Made by a program: the position numbers and the translations under genes. The notes below the pieces were generated by a model that did not search any database, had not been told where the DNA came from, and saw nothing but the letters and a program-made list of their open reading frames with translations. A DNA stretch of 64,000 nucleotides from Phocoena phocoena (Eukaryota > Chordata > Mammalia > Artiodactyla > Phocoenidae), in assembly GCF_963924675.1 (NCBI RefSeq), contig NC_089222.1, positions 138,348,281-138,412,280 on the forward strand. Reading direction: 5' to 3'. How positions within the stretch are numbered: the first letter of the stretch is position 1; each line of letters opens with the position of its first letter. This document shows positions 44,322 through 57,255 of the stretch, piece by piece.

Positions 44322-44527
44322 TTTTTTTTTTTTTTGCGGTACGCGGGCCTCTCACTGTTGTGGCCTCTCCCGTTGCAGAGCACAGGCTCCGGACGCGCAG
44401 GCTCAGCGGCCATGGCTCATGGGCCCAGCCGTTCCGCGGCATGTGGGATCTTCCCAGACCGGGGCACGAACCCGTGTCCCCTGCATCGGCAGGTGGACTG
44501 TCAACCACTGAGCCACCAGGGAAGCCC
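44322..44527 (-). repeat. Shortened CHR SINE subfamily
   Basis: Flanked by caaagtactttt on both sides. Confidence 0.9.
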
Positions 44528-44830
44528 CCGCAAAGTACTTTTGAGTATGGTCTGACCTTCGCCAAGCACCTCAGTAAAGCTGTCACAATGGTCTTTATTT
44601 TTTGTCTTTATTTCACACATTCAACACAATATTTAAAATGTGACAAGAAGTTAACATGAACTACAGTAAAAGTAACATAAGTTTCAAAATGACTCCTAGA
44701 TAGTCAAGGCCCCAGGAATCAGGGCTGCGCCTTCTCTGTATCACAATCTGCCCCGCTTGTTATTTGGAGTGCAATCCCTTCATAATCCAGGTCCGAGGGA
44801 AAGAAAACATTGTTCTGATTAGTCAAAGAA

Positions 44831-45037
44831 CTACCTTGACTTAATTCTATTGGTAGTGATATCCACGCTCACAATAGTTTTTTGCTTTTGCAACTTCTCC
44901 AGAAAGGACCGAAGTTTAACTGCCATTTTGACATCAATGTGTGTAGAATTCCTTTTAATGCTTTCTTCCTTCCTATAACAGACACTTCGGGGGGGATAGT
45001 CAAGTTCACACTTACTTCCCTCTACTTTGGGGACCAT
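44831..45037 (-). other. Unrecognised 68-codon ORF followed by a 3'UTR-like stretch
   Basis: An ATG at 45037 in good context (ggaggATGg) opens a frame with EYR-like charged composition: Cys-Glu-Leu-Asp-Tyr-Pro-Pro near the start, a Lys/Leu-rich helix (VKMAVKLRSFLEKLQKQK) and a TAG stop at 44831-44833. About 220 bases beyond the stop on the minus strand are two AATAAA signals (44607-44612 and 44594-44599). No long T-run on the + strand, expected for a retrocopy A-tail, is seen there. It may be a terminal exon, an old retrocopy or chance. I do not recognise the protein. Confidence 0.25.
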
Positions 45038-45299
45038 CCTCCAGCTCACAAGAGAAGCCACCTAGGAACATGGCTGAGCCTAGAGCACAAGCATTTAGGG
45101 CTGCGGGTGGACACGTCTGGTGACGGGGCCTGGGGGTTAGGGAAGGAGGCTCTGCAGAGAGACACAGAATGAACCAGATGTGCTTGGAAGGAAAAGGTGA
45201 GCGGCTGAGTCCTGTTGCATGGCTAGTTCTTGCTTCCATTGCCTTCCTGATACCCAGCTGCATTCCTGCCCCGAGCGGCATGAGAAACTCTTGTGTCTT

Positions 45300-45485
45300 C
45301 AATAACGACGATAACACATAACTATAATTATGTAACGCTTGTTGGACCCTTACCATGTGCCAGGCGAGGTTCCAAGTGTTTTCACTCATTTCATTCTCAC
45401 AAGGGCCCTGTGATGTAGCGGTCATTACTATCCCCTTTTGACAGCTCCATAAGCCGAGATGTAGGCAATTAACTTGTCCAACTCT
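45300..45485 (+). repeat. MIR
   Basis: cttaccatgtgccaggcgag, tttcattctcacaagggccc and attactatcccc in canonical order. Confidence 0.85.
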
Positions 45486-45489
45486 CACA

Positions 45490-47640
45490 GGGGACACTTG
45501 GGGGCCAGCATCCGAGTCCAGGGCTCTGCTGCCGGCGTGCAGGAGAGGTGGCCCTGCCAGAGGATGCTGAGGGAGAGGCAGGACCCAGCAGCCGTGAATT
45601 AGCCTGAGGGAGGTCCCTCAGGTGGAACAGAGAGTGTCCTCTCATCTCCAGGTGAACTAGTGTTTCCCCAGGTAGGGCTGTAGCATCACTGTTCCTCCCA
45701 CTGCCACCCGCCATCCTGACATCAGTGGGGAGGAAAGGGAAGATCCGGGTTACCGCTGCTCCCACGTCAGGCCCGGGTGAGGGCTACTGGCAGGGGGAAT
45801 GGGGCCCAAGGGAGCCATCCCTCGGAAATATGGCCCCTTCCCCTGGCACTCCTGGGGGCAGGCCTCAGAAGGAGCCACAGCTGAGGCTCGGGCAGCTGTC
45901 CCGTTGCCCCAGGCGGCTCTGGGTGGTGACACTGGGCATTCTGTCTTCTCTGGGCTCTGAGTGTGGTTGATTCTACCCGAGTGGGCAGCTCATCACACCG
46001 GGCGGGGGTGGTTGGATATTGAGTGTTGGGCTTCCAGGGACATCAGGGGGAGAAGAACAACTCAGTAACCTGATTAAAACCAACACAGACTTACACTCCC
46101 CACATCACACTGCTGGGTTTACAGTCCAGCTGTAGACCACAGACAGCCCACCCCGGGGACCCCTTCTGCCAGAGAGGAACACCCCGCCCCCCGCCCCATC
46201 CTTTGCTCTTCCGCACCAGCTCTCCTGGTCACGGTCCCCTTTCCCTCTGCTCCTGAGGACGCAGCCATTTTCTCTCTTCGTAGATCCATCCCCTTTCTGG
46301 TCTCTGAGGCATTGGATCAGCTCCACACCCAGAACTGGTTGAGAAAGAAGTCTGTCTCCTTAGCATCTCACTGCTTTCTGTCCTGGACCCAATTACACTT
46401 GGTGGAACCGCATGAAATGGCCGGTATTTGACCATTTTTGACTTACATAGGCCCACCTAAATAGGCCTTTTTTATGTGAAACATCTTACTGTTAATCGCA
46501 ATAGGAAAATAAGCAGAAAGAGACATACATGAAAGTATTGGACACATAACAGACTCCCTAGTGATTGTACAGGAGAGTTTTCCTGGCCGGGTCTGCCTTT
46601 CCCAGGGCCCTTTGTTATAATGAGATTTAAGGATGTCTCCAAAGGTTTCCACCCACTCTGATTGGATGTTGGACCAGACAGCTCTGCTCAGATGGTAGCC
46701 GGGGCCAGACCCAGCCTCGGGGAATTCCCAGTGCCTTCCCAGCCTGCGTCCTCACGGCTCTGCTTCCCCCCTTCTCTCTCCTGCCTGCTGTGCTTTCATC
46801 CTGCGGCTACCTCGTGGTCCTGCCTCAGCCCCTCCCGCTGCACCAGGAGAAAGAGTGCTTCCTGCCTGACCTTGCCATCACCTCCTCCTGCTGTCCTGAG
46901 GCCCCTGGGTCCGGCCCCCTCCCCTTAGCCCATTCCTCTCTGTCCTGTGTGTTTTGCCCACAACATTTCTCCTGGCTGATAAGTCCAGAAAAAGTTCCGT
47001 TGCCTTATCTGCATTGTGGGTTTATATCTGAGCCTGCTCTCTCTTGGTCACACATCCCTGAACAGCAAAGGCCAACCTTTGGAAGCCCACCTAAGTAGGA
47101 TTCTGCTGCCCCAGGCCCCTTCCTGCCCCCAGCCCTTCAGATTCTTTCTCTGTTTCAGGCCTGAGTCTCTGCTGGCCTCTCTCTGGGACCCTGTGTCTAG
47201 GCCGCATGTCGCTGAAGTACCACTCACTAGCAGAGGGCTGATGACTGCCGGCCCATCCCACCTAAGTTGGGCCCCCGAATCTGTCTGAGTCTCCCCTCGG
47301 GAAGCTCCCCACTCCTACCCAGGTCAGTGGACCTTGAACAGAATTTCCACCCTGGATCCTCAAAAGGAATCTCGTCAGAGATCAGAGGGGCCACCAGGCA
47401 GGGCGGTGAGGGCAGGCTAAGCCGAGTTGTTTTGGGATAAACCATGGCTGCCCCATGGGCAAAGGCCGCTGCCGGGGCCTCTCTTGACCTCCACGGGCCT
47501 CGGCAGTGAGAGTACTCTTGAGTCACCCCTGGGCCCGTGCTGGTCCACCATGATGCATGCAGACTTCACCACCTGCACCTAGCCCCTCGGCCAACAGTGA
47601 CCAGCCTGCCAAACCACCCAGTGGACACCTCTTTGCTACA
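45490..47640. other. GC-richer, repeat-poor stretch without a recognised gene
   Basis: About 2.1 kb without SINE or L1. Open frames of 60-102 codons occur on both strands but none has a recognisable domain or consistent splice pattern. Confidence 0.55.
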
Positions 47641-47679
47641 CACCCTCCTTTATTTATTTAATTTTTTGAGTTTTCATCT

Positions 47680-47915
47680 TTTTAAAAAAATATTTATTTA
47701 TTTGCCTGTGTTGGGTCTTAGTTGTGGCATGCAGGATCTTTCGCTGCAGCGCTTGGGCTCTTTGTTGCAGTGCGCGGGCTTCTCTCTAATTGTGGCGCGC
47801 GGGCTCAATAGTTGTCCGGTGGCATGTGGGATCTTAGTTCCCCGACCAGGGATCAAACCTGTGTCCCCTGCATTGGAAGGCAGATTCTTAACCACTGGAC
47901 CACCAGGGAAGTCCC
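47680..47915 (-). repeat. Antisense CHR SINE
   Basis: Flanked by acaccctcctttatt on both sides. Confidence 0.9.
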
Positions 47916-47959
47916 ACACCCTCCTTTATTATTAGTGACTGGTCGTTGGTTCAACCACT

Positions 47960-48110
47960 CAAGTCATTCAATAAAAAAGGATTGAACACCTATTATGTAC
48001 CAGGTACCCTTCTACACCTTAGAGACATGTGGTGAAAAGACAGATGAGGTCCTTTCCCCACTTCTAGCTCACAGTTTAGTGGGGACAAACCAGTGATTCT
48101 CTCAGTGGGG
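47960..48110 (+). repeat. L2 remnant
   Basis: gaacacctattatgtaccag and agctcacagtttagtgggga fit the L2 3' part. Confidence 0.6.
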
Positions 48111-48554
48111 TCTGTGGACATAAGGCTGGGCCACAACCTGTGTGTTACTAGGCTCAGACAAGGTAGCACTGAAGTTGACAGAAGTTTTTAGAAATTTCTC
48201 TAGCGCTTTGACTGAGTAATTTTATGTTTGCTGAGTCTAGTTTACAAACAAAACAAAACAAAACAAAAGGAGGCCCCTTGTTTATCTTTTTTTCCATTTT
48301 GTGTTTTTAGAAAAATTCATCCTACATTCCAGAAACTTGGAGAAGCATTGCTCTAAACTATAAGTTGCAATTCATGCCATGAAGAACATGAAGGAGAATA
48401 ATGGGGATAACTTGTCTAAGGAGGGTAGTGTTTGATGGGACCTGAAGGGTGAGGAGGAACCATCCAGGCACAGAGCTGGGAAGGACCTTTCCAGGCAAGG
48501 GAACAGTCTGTGCAAAGGCCCTGAGGTGAGCAAGAATCAGGAGGTTTGAAACCG

Positions 48555-48690
48555 TAGGACCTTGTTGTTTATCCATTCTATATATAATAGTTTGCATCCA
48601 CTAACCCCAAATTCCCACTCCATCCCTCCCCTCCCCCCTCCCCCTTGGCAACCACAGGTCTGTTCTCTCTTCATAGAAGTTTGCTTTTTT
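48555..48690 (-). repeat. Antisense L1 3' fragment
   Basis: tttatccattctatatataa and ccttggcaaccacaggtctg. Confidence 0.7.
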
Positions 48691-48893
48691 TGTGTGTGTG
48701 TGGTACGCGGGCCTCTCACTGTTGTGGCCTCTCCCGTTGCGGAGCACAGGCTCCGGACGCGCAGGCTCAGCGGCCATGGCTCACGGGCCCAGCCGCTCCG
48801 CGGCATGTGAGATCTTCCCAGACCGGGGCACGAACCCGTATCCCCTGCATCGGCAGGCGGACTCTCAACCACTGTGCCACCAGGGAAGCCCTG
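48690..48893 (-). repeat. Shortened CHR SINE subfamily
   Basis: Flanked by gaagtttgctt repeats; (GT)n in its tail at 48690-48700. Confidence 0.9.
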
Positions 48894-49079
48894 CTTATTT
48901 TTTTATTTGAAGTTTGCTTATTAAATAAGTCTAAGTAAATTCCTGTCAGCTATCCAAGCCACACTTTGTAATTTCTTTGAATTTATTTCATTATTCTGAA
49001 AATGATCATGGGAGACCCATTATCACTTTCTTAAATAAAGCTTAAAATGCACATTAAATAAATGAATAGGCTATCAATA

Positions 49080-49560
49080 CATGATGTTGACCAGCGGACA
49101 GTCACACTTTACTGGTGGGAGTGTAAAATTGAGGCTACCTCCTCAGCTATTTGGCAATACATGGGGAATAAGAGCTTTTAAGAAACTTTATATCCCTTAC
49201 CTTTTTATAAATATTTCCGAAGGATAGAATCAGAGATAAGGGCAAATACGTTTATACACAGATATTGGTTATAATAATATTTATAAAAACGAAAACTTAG
49301 AATCATCCTAAAAGTCAATAATAGGGAATTTGTAAAATAAATTATGGTGCCTCACACGACAGAATATTATGCAGTTGTTAAATGCTCACAGTGTTATTTG
49401 AAAAATGAAGCAAAATTATATTTACAGCACGATCTGTTTTTTGTTAAACACACACATACACATATCCTTAGAAGGGCTTATACAGACTGTTAAGAGTAAT
49501 TATTTGGGCGTGATGGATTATGGGTGATTTATTTTTTGTTGTTTTTTTCTGTAGTTTTAA
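49080..49560 (+). repeat. Old L1 remnant
   Basis: tactggtgggagtgtaaaat and gacagaatattatgcagttg; diverged. Confidence 0.6.
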
Positions 49561-51355
49561 AATTCTCTCCAATGCATATGTATTGCTTTGAAAATAAGTG
49601 ATACTTATTAAAAACAACAATGAAAATATTTGACATCAGTCATTAGACGCCGCTCCATATTCATTACTTACATAGATTAAAAATTCTGTAATCGTGAAAT
49701 AACCTTAGCCAAAATCTTGAAGACTTTTAATCAAGGGTATTTCTGACATAGTCTGTTGATCCACAGAATGTGTGGTTGATGGGCTCTTCTGTACCTTTCT
49801 ATCATGTAAGTTATTTGGCTCATAGCATTTTCATGATTAATCCAACATGAAAAATCTGATTCAGCCCAGTGCACTAACTACCACTAATCTTATTGGTGAC
49901 AAGAAACTCCTGATAAGGACGGGTCAGAGAGGTGAAAATGAGGGCAAGTTTGGGGATTTAACTTCACTGGGGCCATTTTCTTTGAGGGATTGGATATCTG
50001 ATCTGATTTCGTTTACTTCAGATCTTTGAACAAATCGTTACATGGCGATGTTGGGGAAGGGAAGGAGTTAAGTCTGGAAGCAGTGCTTGATTTAGGATTT
50101 GTTTTGGAATCACTTAACTACTGGACTGTTGACAACAATAAACAGTTTCTAAATACCTAGAGGAATGAAAGTGGATTGTCTTCCAGTAAGAAGGTGGCAG
50201 GCGAAACTTGGCTATTTCTCTATATTCACTGAGATGAATGTTTGAGCAAAAACAAAACCCTCAAAGCAAAACAAGACATAAAAGTTACCTTTTAAACTGG
50301 CCACGCATCTGTATCTGGTATGTGGCCCTCTCTGACTTTTAAGATGACCTATGAAAGATATTTATTTTGTAAAATAAAGTTCAAAAAGGCAAAGATATCA
50401 TCGACTTAGACCAAACATTCAATAACTTCTGCAAATGGATTGTCAATAAGCATTAACATACATTCCTCATTTTGGCCAGGAAGGGGTAGAGTTATTCTCA
50501 AGGTTAAGTAAAGGTCACCGCTCTCTGCCAACTGCCACTCAGTGGTGATGGAAAAGCAAAGGCTGGAGTTGGGTGCCTGGAAATTTCACTTAAGAAACAA
50601 ATGGCCCCAGTCTGTTCACTCAGGTCATTTCTGTTAGTTTTCCCATAATGGTACTAGATCAGTAGTCAAGTGAAACGACAGATTCATCACTGATAGAATC
50701 TCTGTCCTGGGCTGACAATTCTTTAATTTGTGTACCTGCATGGTCAGAGGCCATTATTTCTAATTGCCGTTTCATCCTTTCATCTATCTTTCACACACAT
50801 TAAATTTAATCTTCACATTCAATGATAACTGGGAATTTATTTGGTCTGAAGAAGCTACCAGACTAGGTTCATAAACTTTAGTAACTTCAGAAAAAAAAAC
50901 CTTAAAAAGCTCATCAAAGTTTGAAACAATGGCTTTCTAATAATTTAAGGTTGTTACAAGATCTCCACATTGATCATTCTAAATATTTAGGTCTTAAATG
51001 ACTTGACTCCTTAAAATATGAAAAGAAGTTTGCACCTCTCTCATTGCACCTTCAAAACAATTTAATATATAACACTTCTGATGATTCCAGATAGGAGCCT
51101 TTGAGCTCTTTCCTTTTCATTTAACGACTCTATACTCCTCTGTGGTAGGAACTGGGGACCCAAGATGAATCAGACAAGTCCCCAAGAAGAAAAATTAACA
51201 CAACAAAATATGTGTATGGAACAGTGTGTCTAGCACAGGGGACAGACATCCAGAGAGAGATGGAAGCAGATCTGGATGTGGCTGGGAGCAGCAGTGAGAA
51301 ATGTGGACCAGGCTCTGTGAATTCCAGGGGTTTCCCCCACTCCACATGATTCAAC
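49560..51355. other. Longest repeat-poor intergenic stretch in the window
   Basis: No SINE, L1, LTR or gene recognised; AT-rich with no long protein-like frame. Confidence 0.6.
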
Positions 51356-51359
51356 CCTC

Positions 51360-51485
51360 AGGATTATTCTGAGGCAGTTCTGTTCATCTAACAGGTGAGA
51401 AAACTGAGGTTTAGGAAGTGAACTGTCCAAGGCCCCCCACACCAAGTAGGAGGTGAAGCCAGGACTTGAGAACTGGTGTCCAGAC
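51360..51485 (+). repeat. MIR
   Basis: gtgagaaaactgaggtttag and aggtgaagccaggacttgag. Confidence 0.75.
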
Positions 51486-51511
51486 GGGCTCTGATCCAAA
51501 GCTCAAATTCT

Positions 51512-51870
51512 GGGACTTCCCTGGTGGCATAGCGGTTAAGAATCCGCCTGCCAATGCAGGGGACACGGGTTTGAGCCCTGGTCCGTGAAGATCCCACATG
51601 CCGCGGAGCAACTAAGCCCATGCGCCACAACTACTGAGCCTGTGCTCTAGAGCCTGCGAGCCACAACTACTGAAGCCCGTGCCTAGAACCCATGCTCCGC
51701 AAGGAGAAGCCACCGCAAGGAGAAGCCACCGCAACGAGAAGCCGCCTGCACGGCAGTGAAGGGTAGCCCTGGCTCACCACAAAGAGAGAAAGCCCGCATG
51801 TAGCAACGAGGACTTAATGCACCAAAAATAAATAAATAAATGAATTAATTAAAAAAAATTAAGAAAACAA
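51512..51870 (+). repeat. Full-length CHR SINE with internal duplication
   Basis: Flanked by caaagctcaaattct on both sides. It contains the doubled phrase ggagaagccaccgcaa (51708-51740). Confidence 0.9.
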
Positions 51871-52284
51871 AAAACAAAGCTCAAATTCTTAACCACGCAG
51901 GCTCTGTTCCCAAGGAGAGGAGCAAGGTCAGAAAGGCCCCCCCATGAGTGAGGTAGTCCAGCCAAGCAGAGGCCACATAGGAGCAGGTGAGGGCCAGGGG
52001 AGAGGGAGCAGGCCAGGAGACAGCAGAGTGATTAGTTATGTGTGAGCATGTTGGTCTCTCTCTGTTTCACAATAGGGATTTATTATCAAACACAGTCTCA
52101 CTATGGCATTGGGTGCCCCCAGGATTGGGGTATTCAGTGGCACAACCTTGCCGTGGAGGACACAGGGTCTCCTTCCTTGTGCTGTGTCATCCTTAGCCTG
52201 TTGGCTTTCATCCTCAGGCTTGAGGAAATACTGCTTTTTTATTGGTTTTTTGAGATACATTTAAGTCATACTTTAATATGTAAT

Positions 52285-53115
52285 GATTGGAACAGGGTGA
52301 ACAGCGGCCCCCAAAGATATCAGCTCCTAATCCCTAGAATCTTTAAATGTCACCCTATAAGGAAAAAGAGTCTTTGAAGATGTGATTAAGTTAAGGATCA
52401 TGACATGGGGAGATGATCCTTGGTTATCCAGGTGGGCCCTAAATCCAATCACAAGTGCCCTTACAAGAGGCAGGCTGGGGGAGATGTGATCGATAGAGAA
52501 GAGAAGACCAAGTGTCTTAGTCTGTTCAGGCTGCTATGACAGGGTACCATAGACTGGGTGGCTTAAACAACAAACATTTATTTCTCATGGATCTGGAGGC
52601 TGGGAAGTCCAAGATCAAAGCAATGGCACATTTGGTGTCTGTTGAGATTTCTCTTCCTGATTTATAGACAGCCGTCTTGCTGCTTTCCTCACATGGTAGA
52701 AGGGTGAGAAAGCTCTCTGGGGTCTCTTTTATAAGGGCACTAATCCCATGCATGAGGGCTCCACCCCCATGACTTCATCATCTCCCCAAGGCCCCATCTC
52801 CTAATACTGTCACATTGAGGGTTATTTCAACATATGAATTTTGGGGGAAACAAATATTCATTCCATAACACCATGTGACCGTTGATTCATAGATTGGAGT
52901 CACAAGCCCAGGAATGCTAGCAGCTAGCAGAACTGGACAAGGCAAGATTCAGATTCTCCTGTAGAGCTTCAGGAGGGAGCTCAGCCCTGCTGACACCTTG
53001 ATTTTAGCCCAAGAGAACTGATTTCAGACCTTCAGGACTGTGAGAGAATACATTTCTGTTGATTTATGACACTAAGCTTGAGGTGATTTGTTATGGCAGC
53101 CACTATACAATAATG
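52285..53115 (+). repeat. MLT1-like LTR containing a nested antisense MLT1-like LTR
   Basis: Outer copy: cctaatccctagaatcttta ... ctgacaccttgattttagcc and tgtgagagaatacatttctg. Inner antisense copy 52513-52870 starts TGTCTTAGTC and ends CCATAACA. Confidence 0.75.
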
Positions 53116-53184
53116 ACAAGAATTGGTGGAGATGAAGCCCAAGTCAGGGCAGTGATCAACATGAGGAAAAGCAAGAGATAGAAT

Positions 53185-53400
53185 CACAATTATTATTATA
53201 AAAGGGCCTACTGTGTGCCAAGCATGGTTTTAAGTATGCTATATACTTCGTGTTTCCCTAGAGCCTATAAAATTGGTGTTGTTTTATAGTCGCTGAAACT
53301 GAGGCTCAGAGAGGTCAAGTAACACACCCAAGGTCACTCTGGCTGGAAATAGTAGAGCTGGGATTTGAACTCAGGGCTGATTGGTGCCAAAGCACATATT
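53185..53400 (+). repeat. MIR
   Basis: cctactgtgtgccaagcatg, aaactgaggctcagagaggt and gctgggatttgaactcaggg; a well preserved MIR. Confidence 0.9.
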
Positions 53401-54555
53401 TTTTTACTTTGCTTCTTAGAAGTTGGCCATTTGAATGTATATTTAGTCTCTGTTTGTATATAATGTTGAACTTTATTAGTATTCGAATTTACAAATTAAA
53501 ACTACATATTATTCCTTTATTTTCTGTATTAACAAAAGTGGGACAAGCAGTGATTTCTGAGCCATGTTCGGGCATCTTGCTAATTTTTGCTGCTATAGAG
53601 TCACCAAAGGAAAAATACGGTATCTTTCCTTCCTAGCCCAGGAAGAACAGACCATCACAGGTGGTCTCCTTTGGTGCGGGTGGCATGCACGTGTGTGTCT
53701 GGGGAAGGTAGTGTGGAGGGAAGACGGAGGTTTTTGTGCAGATAGAAGAGATTTTGTAGCCTGGAGACCACCCCTAACCAGGTTTTTCGTTTCAAAGGCC
53801 CAGCATCTCTCCACATGTGGTCCATGGTCTATTCCCATCACTCTCCAAGGATGCCTGTTAAACGTGCAGATTCCAAGGACTTCCAGACTCACTAGAGCCG
53901 GGAACCGGCATTTTAGCAGCCCCTTAAGTTTTCTTGGCCCCTTCAAAGGTGAGAATAGACATCCATGCCCATTCTGGCAATCACCAGACTACCCAGTAGG
54001 TAAAGATGACGCCTCTGTGTCTAGACCCTGAAGGGAAATGTATGGGCAGGTTCAGGTGCGGCTCTGATTGGACAACCCAAAATAACAGTGGCTAAAACAA
54101 GATGGAAGGAAATCTCTGCACATCCAAGTCCAGAGGTAGGCCATCCAGGGCTAGTATGGTGTCAGGGTTTGAGCTCTTTCTGCCCTTTTGTTCTGCTGCT
54201 GTGTGGCTTCTATTCCTTGGGTCACTTCACAGTCCAAGGGGACACCTCAATTTCTAGTCATTAATTCCACACGCTGGGCAGCGGGAATGAGGAGGGATGA
54301 AGAAGAGATGCTCCTCCTTTGAAAGGCAGTTTTCGGAAGTTACACACCTTCCTTCCCCTTCCATCTAGGGCACTGCCCAGAAAAATCCAAGGCCGCACTG
54401 CCTTGCTGTGAGGGAGAAGGAGCTTTATTGTAGGTTACCACGTGGAAACCATTTCAAAGGGAGCTGGGGGTTGTAGAAACTCCTGCCACAGGGTGGGTGC
54501 CCAACCCCAGCGGTGATGCCTGGGCGTGTTGAGATGGGGCGAGGTGAGTTGTCCT
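53400..54555. other. No gene recognised; one possible hAT remnant
   Basis: Bases 53800-53935 may be a diverged hAT MER element. A 155-codon + frame (53564-54031) runs through it without protein-like features. Confidence 0.45.
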
Positions 54556-54559
54556 GCAG

Positions 54560-54990
54560 CACATAGAAACATCAGAGGCGATTTATTATGGGAATTGGCT
54601 CCAATGATTACAGAGGCTGAGATGTGCCATAATCTACCATCCGTAAACTGGAGAACCAGGAAAGCAGGTGGTATGATTTAGTCTGAGTCCAAAGGCTTGA
54701 GAGCCAGGAGCTCTGACGTCCAAGGGCAGGAGAAGATGGATGTTCCAGTTCAAGGAGAGAGAGAGAGAATTCGCCCTTTCTCTGCCCTTTTGTTCTATAT
54801 GGGCCCTCAATGGATTGGATGATGCCTGCTTACACTGGGGAGGGCAGATCTTCTCAGTCTTCTGATCAAATGCTTATCTTTTCCAGGAACACCCTCATAG
54901 ACACACCGAGAAATAATGTTTTACCATTTGTCTGGGCATCCTTTAGCCTGGTCAAGTTGACACAAAAAATTAACCATCACACCAGTATAA
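54560..54990 (-). repeat. Antisense MLT2-like (ERVL) LTR
   Basis: ggaattggctccaatgatta, ccctcaatggattggatgat and tcaagttgacacaaaaaatt are antisense MLT2-type order. Confidence 0.65.
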
Positions 54991-55730
54991 GGGTAGTACC
55001 CAATGTTAGTGAGTTACAGGGAATGTGTACATGGATAGAATCTTTTTGGAGATCAGTCTGGAATCATATGAAGTGTCTTAAAAATGTTCAAGCATACCAA
55101 GGGGGAAAGGGCGGGGTGGGATGAATTGGGAGATTGGGATTGACATATATGCACCATTTTTTTAAACCAGTTTTTCTTGTTTTATTTATGTATTTATTAT
55201 TTATTTATTTGGTTTTCTGGGTCTTAGTTGTGGCAGGTGGGCTCCTTAGTTGTGGCTTGTGGGCTCCTTAGTTGTGGCATGCATGTGGGATCTAGTTCCC
55301 CAACCAGGGATTGAACCCCGGGCCCCCTGCTTTGGGAGCTCAGAGTCTTAACCACTGCGCCACCAGGGAAATCCTGACATATATACACTAATGATACTAT
55401 GTATAAAATAGATAACTAATGAGAACCTACTGTATGGTGCAGGAAACTCTACTCAATGCTCTGTGCTGACCTAAGTGGGAAGGAAATCCAAAAAAGAGGG
55501 GATATAAGTATAGTTGATTCACTTTGCTGTACAGTAGAAACTAACACAATATTGTAAAGCAACTATACTCCAATAAAAAATTTTTTTAAAAGTTCAAGCC
55601 CTTTGACCCTGTAATAATTCCAATGTAAGGAACCCAGCCCAGGGACACAATTCCACAAAGATGTTTGCTGTACTGATTATTTAAAATAGGGCAAAACAGG
55701 AGACAACCTAAGTGGCCAGTGCTGGGGAAC
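54990..55730 (+). repeat. Old L1 interrupted by a younger L1 3' end and a SINE
   Basis: Older L1 (ttaaaaatgttcaagc) resumes at about 55590 (aaaagttcaagccctttgac). Between them is an L1 3' end (55090-55588), itself split by an antisense SINE (about 55155-55376). Confidence 0.75.
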
Positions 55731-55734
55731 CATG

Positions 55735-57240
55735 GTCTTTCTCCTCATTTCTATCTCAGTGGCTGAAACACTGAGATAGAACACTGAGTGTCCTTCCTGG
55801 GGAAGTCCTGGGGAAGAGGTTTCTGCCATTCTCTCTACCCCTTACTCCTTACCCTCATGGGACAGGTACAATTTAGCCCATGGGTGGAAACGGGCAAAGG
55901 TGACTGCTCTCGAGCTGTCTGCCCTCTGCCCGGACCTCTCAGTTTGCAGCCCAGCACACTCCCTCGTGCACGCAGCTGGTGAGCCTCCAGATCGGCAGGC
56001 CCAGACCCCCTCACATCAGTTTTCGGGAAGAAAGCCTGCTTTGAACTTCAGGTTTATCACGTGAATACATACTGTATTTTAATTCCTGTCGGGAGCTTCT
56101 CCTTCACAGAAGTGTGGTGAGGGATGATTGTGCCTCCCGCATGTCACCCTAGGAGCATCACTTGAGAACAGTGAGAACAGGCGGTGCTGGAAGCCGAAAT
56201 GTCAGAGGGTAGGAGGGGCCCCTTGAAGCCAAGCAGCAGCTGATGCGGGCTGACTCACAGCTGCCTCTGACGTGCGAGGCTGCGTGAACAGGCTTACTAA
56301 CTCGAGTGGCGATGTGTGAGTCACCGTGAGGCTGGTGTCATCCAGCCCTGGCCACGTGACCCTCTGTGACTGTGACCTACACAAGCAGAGCCTGGGTACT
56401 CCGGATTTGCAGAAGTAGCTGGAGACAGGCACTGAATTATTGGAAAGGGTTTTTCCTCTGTTTCATGGGAAACAGAGATAATAAATCTTGGCCCACAATG
56501 CCCTTGTTCAGGAATTACAACTGCATTTTCTATAATGCCATCATTTCTGATTCCATGGCTCCTTTGGTCCCTGAGGTTTCTATCACATCTCTGGCACACT
56601 GAGACTTTTGTGGTTATGAGGCATGGTGGGGGAGAGAACATTTAGTCCTGGTCAGGAGTCCATACAGGTGACCCGAGACACCGGCTGTCCCTTTCTCCAT
56701 GGTGCCATTTGGTGGCTATCTCAAAGTTCTGTTCTTTGAAAAATGAAATTTTGTTGCCTTTTGACTTAGACTATCCTGATTAGAAGAGGTGGGATAAGTA
56801 AGTTTCTGCCCATTCCCAGGTAGTATTAATTAATGGGGCCACAATTAACCCAACTAGGTTTTACACTGAGTGATTGAGCATCTTGACAACTGCCCAGCCT
56901 GACCTGTAAGCTGGGAAGACAAATCAAGAACCACTCCTTTTCCGCTGCCCTTTCCCCATGTTCCACGCAGCTGCACTGCAGTTACTGACTAGTAGGGGCC
57001 TGTACTGTTCAATATATCAGGTTCTGGGATAACTCCTGTAGCAGTTGATTTGGTTGGGTTTTCTAAGGCACAGGGCTGATAATAACGATATTGTGTGTCC
57101 TACCGACTCTTTGAAAAAGTGCGATATACAAGACATTTTTCATTGAATCCATTTGCTTAAGGAGTGACACCTGTTCTGATGGACGCCTAGGGAGCAGCTT
57201 CTTGAGAAAATCCAGGCACTTGATTGAGAACCTTCTGGCT
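55735..57240. other. No gene or clear repeat recognised
   Basis: About 1.5 kb of mixed-composition unique-looking sequence. Confidence 0.5.
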
Positions 57241-57255
57241 AAAAGAGGGCAGGTC

